Part shown: positions 1 to 9,261 of the stretch, one piece after another
Numbering within the stretch: the stretch's first letter is position 1
How the letters are laid out: every line of letters begins with the position of its first letter
Assembly (NCBI GenBank): GCA_963974485.1
Contig: CAXBBS010000002.1
Location: 197,602 to 261,601 of the forward strand
Direction: 5' to 3'
Source: JAALKW01 sp963974485
GTDB taxonomy: Bacteria; Pseudomonadota; Gammaproteobacteria; Legionellales; Legionellaceae
DNA length: 64,000 nucleotides
Program-made: the position numbers and the translations under genes
Notes under the pieces: model-generated
Database searches by the model: none
What the model was told of the DNA's origin: nothing
What the model saw: the letters and a program-made list of their open reading frames with translations, nothing else

Positions 1-4
1 AATC

Positions 5-274
5 ATGATGACTGAAGATTCAAGTTTATTAAAATTCCCCTGTGACTTTCCTATAAAAATTATGGGCAAAGCCACAGAAGTATTTAAAAATGATATTTTT
101 GCGATTGTACACAAGCACTACCCCAATATAAAAGCTGATGCATATCAAACTAATGCCAGCAAAAATGGAAATTTCCTTGCCATAACCGTGACTGTGTATG
201 CGCTCGATCAACCTTCGTTAGATGCGTTATATCAAGATTTGGGCAAACATCCGGATATCAAGATGGTGCTTTAA
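5..274 (+). CDS. ybeD: YbeD family protein (DUF493)
   Basis: Small cytosolic protein of the YbeD/UPF0250 family, whose biochemical role is not firmly known. The 89 residues match the usual length (about 87), and the N-terminal pattern FPCDFPIKIMG corresponds to the conserved FP-x3-K-x-MG opening of the family. Two adjacent ATG codons (5 and 8) are possible starts; upstream sequence is cut off by the window edge, so the choice is open. The stop codon directly abuts the lipB ATG, the usual ybeD-lipB arrangement, so the two are probably co-transcribed. Family assignment is firm; function is not inferred beyond the linkage. Confidence 0.9.
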   Translation: MMTEDSSLLKFPCDFPIKIMGKATEVFKNDIFAIVHKHYPNIKADAYQTNASKNGNFLAITVTVYALDQPSLDALYQDLGKHPDIKMVL

Positions 275-901
275 ATGCTGATCATTCGTTCTCTAGGTAC
301 CCTACCGTATTCTGAAACATGGCATGCCATGAAACAATTTACGGATGAGCGTACAGACGATACGCCGGATGAAATTTGGCTGTTGCAACATCCTCCGGTT
401 TATACGCAGGGACAAGCAGGCAAACCAGAGCATATTTTAAACCCTGGTAATATTCCTATTGTTCAAAGCGATCGCGGAGGCCAAGTCACCTACCATGGCC
501 CGGGTCAATTGATCGCTTATATTCTCATGGATATCAAACGACGTAACTTAGGTGTTAGAACCCTGGTTTGTGAACTTGAGCGTTGTTTGATTCGTTTATT
601 GGATAGTTTTGATTTGAAAGCAGAAACAAAACCAGGAGCACCTGGAGTTTACGTTTTCGAGAAAAAAATTGCATCCATTGGACTGCGTGTACGTAAAGGG
701 TGCACTTACCATGGTCTTGCGTTAAATATAAACATGGATTTAAAACCATTTTTAGGCATTAATCCCTGCGGTTATGCCGGATTAAACATGACCCAACTGC
801 ATGATCATGCCCCTGATACTCATATTCACGACGTTGAAACTCAACTGAAAAAACTTTTTCTTGCACAATTTGACGGAGATAGCGATGCAACTCTTCGCTA
901 A
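275..901 (+). CDS. lipB: Octanoyl-[ACP]:protein N-octanoyltransferase LipB
   Basis: Transfers octanoyl from acyl carrier protein to the lipoyl domains of 2-oxoacid dehydrogenases and GcvH, the first step of lipoate assembly in the cytosol. The 208 residues carry the hallmark RGGQVTYHGPGQ at about 67-78, the acyl-binding Lys at about 131 (KIASIG) and the catalytic Cys at about 165 (NPCGYAG). Start ATG follows the ybeD stop with no gap. lipA, often the next gene, is absent here; a DedA/PAP2 gene follows and overlaps the end by 17 bases. Confidence 0.95.
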   Translation: MLIIRSLGTLPYSETWHAMKQFTDERTDDTPDEIWLLQHPPVYTQGQAGKPEHILNPGNIPIVQSDRGGQVTYHGPGQLIAYILMDIKRRNLGVRTLVCELERCLIRLLDSFDLKAETKPGAPGVYVFEKKIASIGLRVRKGCTYHGLALNINMDLKPFLGINPCGYAGLNMTQLHDHAPDTHIHDVETQLKKLFLAQFDGDSDATLR

Positions 902-2909
902 TTACCTTGAGCCTCTCACCGCTTGGCTTCATCACCATCCTTATTGGTCGTTATTTCTTGCTTTTTTTATCGCATTTATTGAATCATTAGCTTTTATTGG
1001 TAGCATTATTCCTGGAACTGTTGTCATGACAGCGCTGGGTATTTTAGCCGGATCAGGCGTAATGCGCATTGATCTCACGTTTATTTTTGCGGCACTAGGC
1101 GCGATCATTGGAGATGTTGCCAGTTATGCCCTTGGCTATACATTTAGCGATAGGCTCTTAAATACATGGCCTTTCAAGCGCTACCCCACATGGATAGAAT
1201 ATGGGCAAGATTATTTTAACCGACACGGCAGTAAAAGCATATTCCTAGGTCGTTTCATTGGTCCGCTTCGCTCCATTATTCCCGTAGTTGCTGGGATGAT
1301 GCGCATGAAACAACTTCCTTTTTTAGCTGCTAATATCATGTCAGGAATAGCGTGGTCTATTGTCTATGTCACGCCCGGCGTTCTTATAGGTACCGCAAGT
1401 TCAGAACTTTCTGCTGAAGGCGCCACACGCCTCTTTCTTTTTATTCTTATTTTACTCGCGTTGGTCTGGTTTGTTAGCATTGCTATCAGATGGATCTTTG
1501 CTCATGTCAGCTCGTTGATTCAAAAACAATTGCATTATTTTTGGGACTGGTTAGAAAATAATATATTTTTATCCCGATTAACACGTCCGCTCACACCGCC
1601 CAACGAAGGTAATCACGCAGCAACGGCCGCTCTTCTTCTATGTCTCATATTATCGCTCAGTTTGATTATCAGTATATTTTTATGGTTTATCTGTATTGAT
1701 GAGCTCGGAAATTTACTTGATCTCCCTATTTATTTCTTTTTCCAAAGCTTGCGTACTCGGCCCATGGATATGTTTTTTGTTGCGATAAGCTGCTGCATCG
1801 ACACCGTTCCTTTATTTGTTTTTTTTATCAGTATTTCGCTGAGTTTAATCTACAGACGTAACTGGCGTTTACTCAAATACTGGTTAAGCTTGGGCTTGAT
1901 TTCACTGTTCATGAGTCAAGCCATGGGTACCTGGATGAATTGCCTCAGGCCTCAAGATGCTGCATTGTTTCAGAGCGCCTACTCATACCCTTCGGCTTCA
2001 CTCACGCTTGCCACAGCGCTGTGGGGATTCTTAATGCTTCAAGTTGGTCGAACGTCCATGACCAGCTTGACCCGAACCTTGCGTTTAATTTGGCTCTGCT
2101 TACTTGGATTGGATGGTTTCGCCATGCTCTACCTTGGAGAGCACTGGCTAACAAGCACGCTAATAAGCTACGCCATGGGTACCTCACTTGCACTTGGTCA
2201 TTGGATTTCGTATCGTCGTCATATTCCTAAAAATCCACCCCAAACGCGCGCGCTATGGATCGCTTTTATATGCTTTACTGCCGTGGGCGCCTGGATTACT
2301 ACACTTCAATTCAAAGACAAAATTATTGAGCATACGCCTTATCCAGAGCAATACATGCTAACCAATCAAGCATGGTGGTATCAGCGCGAACCGTTATTAC
2401 CTTTGTATACCATGAGTCGTTTCGGTCATCCCAACGGTGTATTTAATATTCAATATTTAGGCTCGCTAACGGCCTTTCAAAAAGCATTAGAGCATCACGG
2501 CTGGAGACTTCGTCCCAACTCGTTCTCCAAACGCTTTTTAGAAAAAACTAACCATCTCTCATCTGCCCCTATTCGGGCGTTTAAAACACCGCTTTATTTA
2601 AATAAAAAACCTGAATTAGTCATGACGTTCGATGCCAGGGGCTCTCAACCGCTTATTATTTTAAGTATGTGGCGATCAAACTACCATCTTCACAACAATG
2701 ACGACCCGATTTGGTTAGGAAGTCTCAGTACGTCAAAAAAATCATCCGATCTAACGGCTGAAGAACAAACAGCTCTTGCATCATTTGAACGTATTTTGCC
2801 CGCATTGAAAGAGTTTGAATTCACAACCTTGCCTTTGCCAGCACAATCGTTACAATCAACACCTGCATCACCTCAGTCCCTTTTAATCATGATTAAGGAA
2901 ATAGAGTAA
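885..2909 (+). CDS. DedA / PAP2-like / LssY C-terminal fusion membrane protein
   Basis: Large inner-membrane protein (674 residues) with three parts. Residues about 20-200 are a DedA/SNARE-associated domain (GSIIPGTVVM, then GRFIGPLRSIIPVVAGMM); DedA proteins are linked to undecaprenyl-phosphate or lipid flipping. Residues about 250-470 resemble a PAP2 lipid phosphatase region (CLRPQD, then SYPSAS, then LGEHWLTST). The C-terminus matches the LssY C-terminal domain (FGHPNGVFNIQYLGS). The PAP2 motif usually reads PSGH; here it is PSAS, so the expected catalytic His is missing and phosphatase activity is doubtful. ATG 885 is preferred over TTG 861 because GGAG at 875-878 is correctly spaced. Confidence 0.85.
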   Translation: MQLFANYLEPLTAWLHHHPYWSLFLAFFIAFIESLAFIGSIIPGTVVMTALGILAGSGVMRIDLTFIFAALGAIIGDVASYALGYTFSDRLLNTWPFKRYPTWIEYGQDYFNRHGSKSIFLGRFIGPLRSIIPVVAGMMRMKQLPFLAANIMSGIAWSIVYVTPGVLIGTASSELSAEGATRLFLFILILLALVWFVSIAIRWIFAHVSSLIQKQLHYFWDWLENNIFLSRLTRPLTPPNEGNHAATAALLLCLILSLSLIISIFLWFICIDELGNLLDLPIYFFFQSLRTRPMDMFFVAISCCIDTVPLFVFFISISLSLIYRRNWRLLKYWLSLGLISLFMSQAMGTWMNCLRPQDAALFQSAYSYPSASLTLATALWGFLMLQVGRTSMTSLTRTLRLIWLCLLGLDGFAMLYLGEHWLTSTLISYAMGTSLALGHWISYRRHIPKNPPQTRALWIAFICFTAVGAWITTLQFKDKIIEHTPYPEQYMLTNQAWWYQREPLLPLYTMSRFGHPNGVFNIQYLGSLTAFQKALEHHGWRLRPNSFSKRFLEKTNHLSSAPIRAFKTPLYLNKKPELVMTFDARGSQPLIILSMWRSNYHLHNNDDPIWLGSLSTSKKSSDLTAEEQTALASFERILPALKEFEFTTLPLPAQSLQSTPASPQSLLIMIKEIE

Positions 2910-2911
2910 AT

Positions 2912-3880
2912 ATGGAATTTTTTACTGAATACAGTCTCTTTTTATTAAAATCAATCACATTTGTTGTTTCTTCTTTATTTTTGGTGATAGGTGTTGTATC
3001 TATCGGACGCCGCTCAATAAAAACACCTTTAAATATTGAATCACTCAATGAGCAATACGAGCAGCAAACAAAGCAATTACAGCATGCCTTAGATTTAAGT
3101 AAAACTGACAAGAAAAAAATCAAAGACGACAAAAAGAACAAGATCAAACTTAAAAAATCCAGAGAAAATTATCCTAAACGTTTTGTTCTAAACTTTAATG
3201 GCGACATCGGAGCCACACAGGTTAATCAATTACGTGATGAGATTACGGTTATTCTGTCGGCAGCCACGACTAACGACGAAGTAATTGTGCGCTTAGAAAG
3301 CCCAGGTGGCGCAGTCAGTGGTTACGGTCTTGCAGCGTCTCAATTGCAACGTCTTCGTGATAAAAATATTCCTCTAACGGTGTGCATCGATAAAGTTGCG
3401 GCTAGCGGTGGTTATTTAATGGCCTGTGTTGCAAACACCATTATCGCAGCCCCTTTTGCTATTATTGGTTCAATCGGTGTTGTTGCTCAACTGCCTAATT
3501 TCCATCGTTTTTTGAAAAAACATAATATCGACATAGAGCTCTTAACCGCAGGTGAATACAAACGTACGCTTACCGTATTAGGTGAAAATACGAATAAAGA
3601 TCGCAAAAAATTTCAAGAAGATCTTGAAGCAATTCAAGCCTCATTTCGTGATCATGTTCTTACACACCGCACCGAAATCAATATTGACGACGTTGCTACA
3701 GGTGAACATTGGCTAGCAAAAGACGCGATGCAACTTGGATTAATCGATCAACTCAAAACAAGTGATGATTATTTATATGATGCCATCGATTCGTTTGAAA
3801 CGCTTATTTTGACAACACCGGTTAAACCAAGCTTATCAAGTAAATTATTTAAGCCTCTAACCGCTTATTTTTATAGATAA
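2912..3880 (+). CDS. sohB: SohB-like inner-membrane serine peptidase (S49)
   Basis: Membrane-anchored peptidase of the SohB/SppA family, acting on membrane or periplasmic polypeptides. 322 residues: one N-terminal membrane segment (about 8-30), a charged Lys-rich linker at about 60-90, the S49_N region and the protease core. The catalytic Ser lies in KVAASGGYLMA and the catalytic Lys in AGEYKRTLT, the Ser-Lys dyad of this family. The ATG begins two bases after the upstream stop codon, implying co-transcription with the DedA-fusion gene. No anomalies seen. Confidence 0.92.
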   Translation: MEFFTEYSLFLLKSITFVVSSLFLVIGVVSIGRRSIKTPLNIESLNEQYEQQTKQLQHALDLSKTDKKKIKDDKKNKIKLKKSRENYPKRFVLNFNGDIGATQVNQLRDEITVILSAATTNDEVIVRLESPGGAVSGYGLAASQLQRLRDKNIPLTVCIDKVAASGGYLMACVANTIIAAPFAIIGSIGVVAQLPNFHRFLKKHNIDIELLTAGEYKRTLTVLGENTNKDRKKFQEDLEAIQASFRDHVLTHRTEINIDDVATGEHWLAKDAMQLGLIDQLKTSDDYLYDAIDSFETLILTTPVKPSLSSKLFKPLTAYFYR

Positions 3881-3922
3881 ACTATCCCCCATATTTTTGA
3901 TGTAATTTGTATAGGTTTTTCA

Positions 3923-4525
3923 ATGGAATTTACAAAACCCGCTTGCACTCTCAATCCACTTGCGCAAAAGCTTATTTTTAAGCATGCGCGTGTAGCTCAT
4001 CAAATATTTAGTGATGTGATTGGGTTACATGATATCGATCATCTGGCACTCACCACCATCAGCCCTCAAAACGAACTGACCTGTTTATCGTATAGCCCAA
4101 TTATCGAATACAACTTAATGGATACGGGTCTATGGCATTACGACCGCTCGTACCATCCGGATTTTTTCACAACAAGGCAATGTAAACTTTGGACTGATTT
4201 ATACGACCAAAATCAATACGCCGAGTTAATGCAAGTCAAGCAAAATACGAAGTATTTACGTGCAGGTATATCAACCACACTTTCGTATAATAACTGCATA
4301 CTTCTGCTTTCATTTGCAACAAAATCAAAACACCCTGAAGCTGGACGGCGATTACTTGAGGCGCATGCTGAATTAATAAAAATGGGTCGTTATTGCTTTC
4401 AGAATATCTCCCATTTATTTATGCCCTACCTTAGTAAGCCAACAGGGCAAAAAAAATCTCGTATTTTATCGCCTTATATGCAACTTGTGGTCAATAATAA
4501 TGTAACTGAACGTGGTGTTTCATGA
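3923..4525 (+). CDS. Stand-alone LuxR-type sensor-like protein, no DNA-binding domain
   Basis: A 200-residue protein I do not firmly recognise. The pattern of an amphipathic N-terminal helix, then a strand run (DHLALTTISPQNELTCLSYS), an aromatic-rich middle (WHYDRSYHPDFF) and a final helical stretch resembles the ligand-sensing N-terminal half of LuxR-type regulators. The LuxR protein at 56608 has a comparable N-terminal half. No helix-turn-helix follows; the protein ends within about 40 residues. The ATG is preceded by AGG at good spacing. Its stop overlaps the MFS transporter start (ATGA), so the two are translated together, suggesting it senses or modulates what the transporter carries. 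Function is inference. Confidence 0.55.
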   Translation: MEFTKPACTLNPLAQKLIFKHARVAHQIFSDVIGLHDIDHLALTTISPQNELTCLSYSPIIEYNLMDTGLWHYDRSYHPDFFTTRQCKLWTDLYDQNQYAELMQVKQNTKYLRAGISTTLSYNNCILLLSFATKSKHPEAGRRLLEAHAELIKMGRYCFQNISHLFMPYLSKPTGQKKSRILSPYMQLVVNNNVTERGVS

Positions 4526-5808
4526 ACTTACAACATAAAAACAGAATCATTTTAGCCGGCATGATGGGAAATTTGGTTGAATCGTTTGATTTAGCCATTT
4601 GTGGTTTACTCTCACTCCACCTTGCTAAATATCTTCATGCAAATTCAGCCGAAGGGTTGTTTCTTGTCTTTTTAAGCTTTTTTGCAGGTTATTTGGCAAG
4701 ACCTTTCGGTGCCGTGTTTATGGGCCTTTTTTCAGATCGTTATGGAAGAAAAATCATGATGGCAGCATCCATTTTTTTAATGGGAATTGCGACTGCCTGT
4801 ATTGGTTTTATTCCCACGTATAGCCATATCGGGAATTTTGCACTGATTCTTCTTTTTCCCTTACGTATTATTCAAAGCTTTGCTTGTGGCGCCGAGTATT
4901 TAAACTCGTCGGCTTTTCTGGTGGAGTGCGCAGCTAAAAATCGTAAAGGTTTTTCAGCCAGTTGGAGTTCTTTTGGCGGCACAGCTGGGCTTTTGATAGC
5001 AACCATTACCACACTTGCTGTTGTGCACTTCAGTGAAAAATACCCAGAGCTTGAATGGTTTATTTGGCGCGTGCCGTTTATGCTTGCACTCGTTGGCTCA
5101 TCCGTAGGCCTCTATGTTCGCCTATGCATGCCTGAAAGCTTAGAGTATGTGCTATATTACAGTGATCATAAAAAGCCTAACTTATCACAATTAACCAAGC
5201 AGTCTTTGCAATACATTAAGCATCAAAAAGTAAAATCCGCTTTAGTACTCGCCTTAAGTTTACTCGGTGTATCCATGTCGTTCTTATTCTATATTTTCGG
5301 CCCTATACAAGCCAAACTTTATAATAATTTAAGCTACACGCAAATTCTTATCTCAAACCTTGTTGCAGCATGTGTCATGCTCATCGCCTACCCTATTATT
5401 GGTAAATTATCTGATACTTATGATCGCGTTAAAATTTTACGGTTTTCTTCGTTGGCATTATTGCTTTTATCACCGTATTTTTTCCAAGCCTTATCAGGAG
5501 ATAGCCTGCAATACCTCATACTTACGCAAGTATTCGTATCGGTTCCTACCGCCGCATTCTGTGCCGTTGTTCCGGTTATGCTCGCTGAAATGTTTCCGCT
5601 TGAATTGCGCTGCACCGTGCTTTCTTCACTTTATGCCGTAAGCGCAAGTGTGGCTGCAGGCCTTGTGCCTTTGTTAGCATTTTATCTTGTCAAACAAACC
5701 CATAATGCTAGTTCACCGAGTTGGATCATCACCTGTTTGGTTTTATTTGTTTGGGGAATGCTGATGTTGTCTCAAAAACGTGAGGCTTCTAACATAGTCT
5801 ATAATTAA
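4522..5808 (+). CDS. MFS transporter, metabolite:H+ symporter (ProP-like) type
   Basis: Twelve-helix inner-membrane secondary transporter (428 residues) of the metabolite:H+ symporter branch that includes ProP and citrate or ketoglutarate permeases. Seen: N-terminal GNLVESFDLAICG, the loop 2-3 motif FSDRYGRKIMM preceded by ARPFGAVFMG, and the FACGAEYLNSSAFLVE segment on helix 5. The substrate cannot be read from sequence; Legionella-like bacteria carry many such paralogues for host metabolites. Start overlaps the preceding sensor-like gene by four bases. It is followed by an intergenic region carrying a putative hemA promoter. Confidence 0.88.
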   Translation: MNLQHKNRIILAGMMGNLVESFDLAICGLLSLHLAKYLHANSAEGLFLVFLSFFAGYLARPFGAVFMGLFSDRYGRKIMMAASIFLMGIATACIGFIPTYSHIGNFALILLFPLRIIQSFACGAEYLNSSAFLVECAAKNRKGFSASWSSFGGTAGLLIATITTLAVVHFSEKYPELEWFIWRVPFMLALVGSSVGLYVRLCMPESLEYVLYYSDHKKPNLSQLTKQSLQYIKHQKVKSALVLALSLLGVSMSFLFYIFGPIQAKLYNNLSYTQILISNLVAACVMLIAYPIIGKLSDTYDRVKILRFSSLALLLLSPYFFQALSGDSLQYLILTQVFVSVPTAAFCAVVPVMLAEMFPLELRCTVLSSLYAVSASVAAGLVPLLAFYLVKQTHNASSPSWIITCLVLFVWGMLMLSQKREASNIVYN

Positions 5809-5865
5809 TCATGATTAACACCGCCCAAAAACTGTTTAATTTTACACACAGGAAATCCAATAGAG

Positions 5866-5894
5866 TTTTATTCGGCTGCATAATCGTTTATAAT
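5866..5894 (+). promoter_or_regulatory. Putative sigma-70 promoter upstream of hemA
   Basis: A consensus -10 TATAAT at 5889-5894 lies about 48 bases before the hemA ATG. The -35 position 17 bases upstream is weak (TTTTAT at 5866-5871). It sits in the only sizeable gap (5809-5942) between the MFS gene and hemA, so it is a plausible start for the hemA-prfA-prmC transcript. Confidence 0.4.
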
Positions 5895-5942
5895 TCATGC
5901 TTCGATATTCTTACATAACCAGCATACAGGCTTCTTAATTTT

Positions 5943-7217
5943 ATGGTGTTCGTTGCCTCAGGCCTTAATTATAAAACAGCACCCCTTGCGCTACGCGAGA
6001 AAATGGCGCTTCTGTCTACACCAGATAATGGCCCGTTGGACCGTTTACTTCACCTGCCATTTGTACATGAAGCCGTGATTCTATCAACGTGCAATCGTAC
6101 GGAAATATATTGTAAAACCGATAATCCTGCACTTTTAATTCCTTGGCTTGCCGAAGAAATCAACCTGCCTATTGCGTCACTCATGCCACATATGTACCAA
6201 CATCAAGGCTATGAGGCATTGCAGCACCTACTTCGTGTAGCGAGCGGGCTTGATTCCATGATGCTTGGGGAGCCTCAAATTCTAGGGCAACTCAAACAAG
6301 CGTTCCGTCAAGCTGATGATAAACAACATATTAAATCTCAACTCCACCAAATTTTTCCCTTTGTGTTTAATGCAAGTAAACGTATTCGTACAGAAAGTGG
6401 TATTGGTAGCAACCCTATTTCTATTGCTTCAGCTGCTGCACGCCTTATCGGTCAATGCTTTCCAAGCTATGAGCCGCTCGAAATATTTATTATTGGCTCA
6501 GGTGAAACAGCGGCTTTAGTCGCTAAATATTTATATCAATATGGCGTTCGAAAGTTTACCATTGCGAGCCGCACGCGAGAAAATGCTGATAAATTAGCAT
6601 TGAAATGGCATGCAGAATCACTCGCCATCAGTGACATTCCTGCGCAACTTCCTAAAGCCGATGTTGTGATTTCAGCCACAGCCTGCCCTCTGCCTTTTAT
6701 TGATAAACCCATGGTCGAACAAGCACTTAAAGCTACCCCTGAGAAAACCATGTTTTTTTTAGATTTAGCCGTCCCGCGTGATATAACGCCCGACGTAGCT
6801 GACCTAAATAACGTCCATTTATATAATATTGATGATTTACACATAACCATTGAAAACGGACTTAACGAAAGGCGATCGGCTGCACTACGTGCAGAAGCGC
6901 TGATTGAGCCCGAATTAGAGCATTACCTGCGGTCACATCGCACGCGTCGCGCCCAAAATGTGATTTGTGACTATCGCAACAAAATGAAACAATTAGCTGA
7001 GCTAGAATTACAGCGCGCAAGTCAAAAAATAACAACAGGTCAATGTGAGCACGCCGTACTGCGTGAATTTTCTGAACGCCTGACCAATAAGTTAACCCAT
7101 GAAACAACCGTAGGTTTACGTCAAGCCGCTGCAGATGATCATCCTGAATTGCTTGCACTTGCTTCCTATCTTTTAAACACCACAACCTCAACGTTGGAAT
7201 ATGAAAAAAACACTTAA
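5943..7217 (+). CDS. hemA: Glutamyl-tRNA reductase HemA
   Basis: Reduces glutamyl-tRNA(Glu) to glutamate-1-semialdehyde with NADPH, the committed step of C5-pathway tetrapyrrole synthesis. The 424 residues have the opening SGLNYKTAPLALREK, the catalytic Cys at about 50 within LSTCNRTEIY, the signature SGLDSMMLGEPQILGQ and a Rossmann NADPH region (FIIGSGETA). The C-terminal dimerisation helix is complete. The end overlaps prfA by 17 bases, a conserved hemA-prfA coupling in gammaproteobacteria. Product supplies heme, which the ccm operon in this window attaches to cytochromes c. Confidence 0.96.
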   Translation: MVFVASGLNYKTAPLALREKMALLSTPDNGPLDRLLHLPFVHEAVILSTCNRTEIYCKTDNPALLIPWLAEEINLPIASLMPHMYQHQGYEALQHLLRVASGLDSMMLGEPQILGQLKQAFRQADDKQHIKSQLHQIFPFVFNASKRIRTESGIGSNPISIASAAARLIGQCFPSYEPLEIFIIGSGETAALVAKYLYQYGVRKFTIASRTRENADKLALKWHAESLAISDIPAQLPKADVVISATACPLPFIDKPMVEQALKATPEKTMFFLDLAVPRDITPDVADLNNVHLYNIDDLHITIENGLNERRSAALRAEALIEPELEHYLRSHRTRRAQNVICDYRNKMKQLAELELQRASQKITTGQCEHAVLREFSERLTNKLTHETTVGLRQAAADDHPELLALASYLLNTTTSTLEYEKNT

Positions 7218-8289
7218 ATTAAAGCTTGAGCAATTAGTTGAGCGATTTGAAGAGGTCAGCCACTTATTATCCGAGCCTTCAGTTATTTCAAATAACGAAC
7301 AATTTAAAGCGCTTTCAAAAGAATATGCACAACTTGAGCCCGTTGCGCAAGCGTTCGCAGCATGCTCGGAAGCCGAGGAAGAGCTTCGCTCGCTACAAGA
7401 AATTATGGATTCTGATGACGCAGATATGGCATCGATGGCTGCAGAAGAGCTCCCATCCATAAAAACTCAGATTGAAGTACTTCAAGAAACACTTCAGATG
7501 CACCTTATTCCAAAAGATCCCCACGATGAAGGCAATGTGTATCTTGAAGTACGCGCGGGTACCGGCGGCGACGAGGCGGCACTGTTTGCCGGTGATTTAT
7601 TCAAAATGTACTCACGATTTGCTGAGAACGAAGGCTGGCAATTGGAAATAATTAGCACGAACCACAGTGAGCAAGGTGGCTTCAAAGAAATTATTGCCCG
7701 TATTATCGGAAAAAACGTTTATTCTAAACTTAAATTTGAATCAGGCGCACATCGCGTACAACGCGTACCGGAAACCGAATCTCAAGGACGGGTCCATACA
7801 TCCGCATGTACGGTAGCCATTATGCCTGAAGTAGATGAAATTCATGAGATTGAAATTAAATCAGACGATCTTCGTATTGATACCTATCGCGCATCAGGAG
7901 CAGGTGGTCAACATATTAACAAAACCGACTCAGCTGTTCGTATCACCCACCTTCCGACAGGCACCGTAGTGGAATGCCAAGATGAGCGCTCTCAGCACAA
8001 AAATAAAGCGCGTGCCATGAACTTACTTAAGACCCGAATTCTTAACGCCCAACAACAAAAACAACGCGACGAGCAAGCAGAAACACGTCGTTCCCTCGTG
8101 GGAAGTGGCGATCGTTCGGAACGCATTCGAACCTATAACTTCCCTCAAGGTCGTTTGACCGATCACCGTATTAATCTTACGTTGTACCAACTTCTTGATG
8201 TCATGGCTGGCCAGCTTTCCCTGGTCATTGAACCATTAAAGCGCGAACATCAAGCCGATCAGCTTGCGCATTTAGGTCAGCATGATTGA
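7201..8289 (+). CDS. prfA: Peptide chain release factor 1
   Basis: Recognises UAA and UAG in the ribosomal A site and triggers peptidyl-tRNA hydrolysis. 362 residues, normal length. The universally conserved GGQ is at 235-237 (ASGAGGQHINK); its Gln is the target of PrmC, encoded next. The codon-recognition tripeptide of the PxT class reads PET at 190-192 (RVPETESQG), consistent with RF1 rather than RF2 (SPF). The ATG lies inside the hemA end and the stop overlaps prmC, so hemA, prfA and prmC form one coupled unit. Confidence 0.97.
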   Translation: MKKTLKLKLEQLVERFEEVSHLLSEPSVISNNEQFKALSKEYAQLEPVAQAFAACSEAEEELRSLQEIMDSDDADMASMAAEELPSIKTQIEVLQETLQMHLIPKDPHDEGNVYLEVRAGTGGDEAALFAGDLFKMYSRFAENEGWQLEIISTNHSEQGGFKEIIARIIGKNVYSKLKFESGAHRVQRVPETESQGRVHTSACTVAIMPEVDEIHEIEIKSDDLRIDTYRASGAGGQHINKTDSAVRITHLPTGTVVECQDERSQHKNKARAMNLLKTRILNAQQQKQRDEQAETRRSLVGSGDRSERIRTYNFPQGRLTDHRINLTLYQLLDVMAGQLSLVIEPLKREHQADQLAHLGQHD

Positions 8290-9121
8290 TATTAAATCGG
8301 CACTTCGAAATGCTTCTTTGCGTCTAGCTAAGTCGAGTCCAACATCTCAACTCGACGCGGAAATTTTACTACTTCATATTATTCAAAAAAATAGAGCATT
8401 TTTATATGCTCATAGCGAACAAGTACTTGAAACTCATATTATACAAGCTTTTGAACATCTTGTTTTAAAGCGTCTCGAAGGCATTCCTATTGCTTATTTA
8501 ACCAACGAACGTGAATTTTGGTCCTTACCGCTATATGTTACATCAGATACACTAATACCTAGACCCGAAACAGAATTATTAGTTGAGCTTGTCTTAACTT
8601 ATTTAGGCGAACGCCCAGCGTGTTCTGTACTTGAACTCGGCACAGGCACAGGTGCGATATCCGTTGCATTGGCGACTGAAAAACCTGACTGGAATATTCT
8701 AGCAGCAGATTTAAGTAAGCAAGCACTGCTTGTCGCACAAGAAAATATCAAACGACATCAAGTTAAAAATATTAGATTACTTGAGTCTCATTGGTTTCAA
8801 GCTATCCCAAAACAAAATTTTGATTTAATTATTTCAAATCCTCCTTATTTGGCTGAACAAGATCCGCATCAGCATGAAGGTGACTTACGTTTTGAGCCAA
8901 AACAAGCACTTATAAGTGGTGAAGAGGGTCTCGAGGACTTAAAACATATTATTAAACAAAGTCGTCAATACTTAATATCAGGTGGTTTACTGTTGGTTGA
9001 GCACGGATACAACCAAGGACAAGCCGTTACCGATATTTTCTTACGTGAAAACTATCACAGGATTAAATGCTTGCAAGATACTGCTGGCCACGATCGCGTG
9101 AGCATCGGATGGTGTCAATAA
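8282..9121 (+). CDS. prmC: Release factor glutamine methyltransferase PrmC
   Basis: S-adenosylmethionine-dependent enzyme that N5-methylates the GGQ glutamine of RF1 and RF2. 279 residues, typical length: an N-terminal helical domain, then the AdoMet motif LELGTGTGAISVAL and the catalytic NPPY in IISNPPYLA, which binds the target glutamine. ATG overlaps the prfA stop by eight bases, so the enzyme is made together with its substrate. Downstream the operon ends before a palindromic element and rpoD. Confidence 0.96.
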   Translation: MIDIKSALRNASLRLAKSSPTSQLDAEILLLHIIQKNRAFLYAHSEQVLETHIIQAFEHLVLKRLEGIPIAYLTNEREFWSLPLYVTSDTLIPRPETELLVELVLTYLGERPACSVLELGTGTGAISVALATEKPDWNILAADLSKQALLVAQENIKRHQVKNIRLLESHWFQAIPKQNFDLIISNPPYLAEQDPHQHEGDLRFEPKQALISGEEGLEDLKHIIKQSRQYLISGGLLLVEHGYNQGQAVTDIFLRENYHRIKCLQDTAGHDRVSIGWCQ

Positions 9122-9150
9122 ATAACCATTTGTTACAAATAAAGCAACAA

Positions 9151-9174
9151 CATCTTCTTTTTAAAAAGAAGATG
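9151..9174. repeat. Perfect 24-bp palindrome between prmC and rpoD
   Basis: CATCTTCTTTTT is immediately followed by its exact reverse complement AAAAAGAAGATG. As RNA it forms a 10-bp or shorter stem with a tight loop and could end the prmC transcript, although no downstream T tract follows on the plus strand. It could equally be a protein-binding dyad upstream of rpoD. A good -10 hexamer (TATAAT at 9209-9214) lies between it and the rpoD ATG, but I could not find a convincing -35. Confidence 0.45.
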
Positions 9175-9261
9175 CTCTGATTGCCTAGCATCTTTGGCCA
9201 AGCCGGTTTATAATTGAAGCTATTTTAACCGCGTGCAAACGCATTTTAAGACTGAAATTAT

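Noticed and set aside
861..884. TTG start for the DedA-fusion protein
   Set aside because: The GGAG at 875-878 is placed for ATG 885, and the extra residues do not resemble the family N-terminus.
1940..2230. Plus- and minus-strand frames inside the PAP2 region
   Set aside because: They lie wholly within the membrane-protein gene, have no recognisable motifs and are shadows of its codons.
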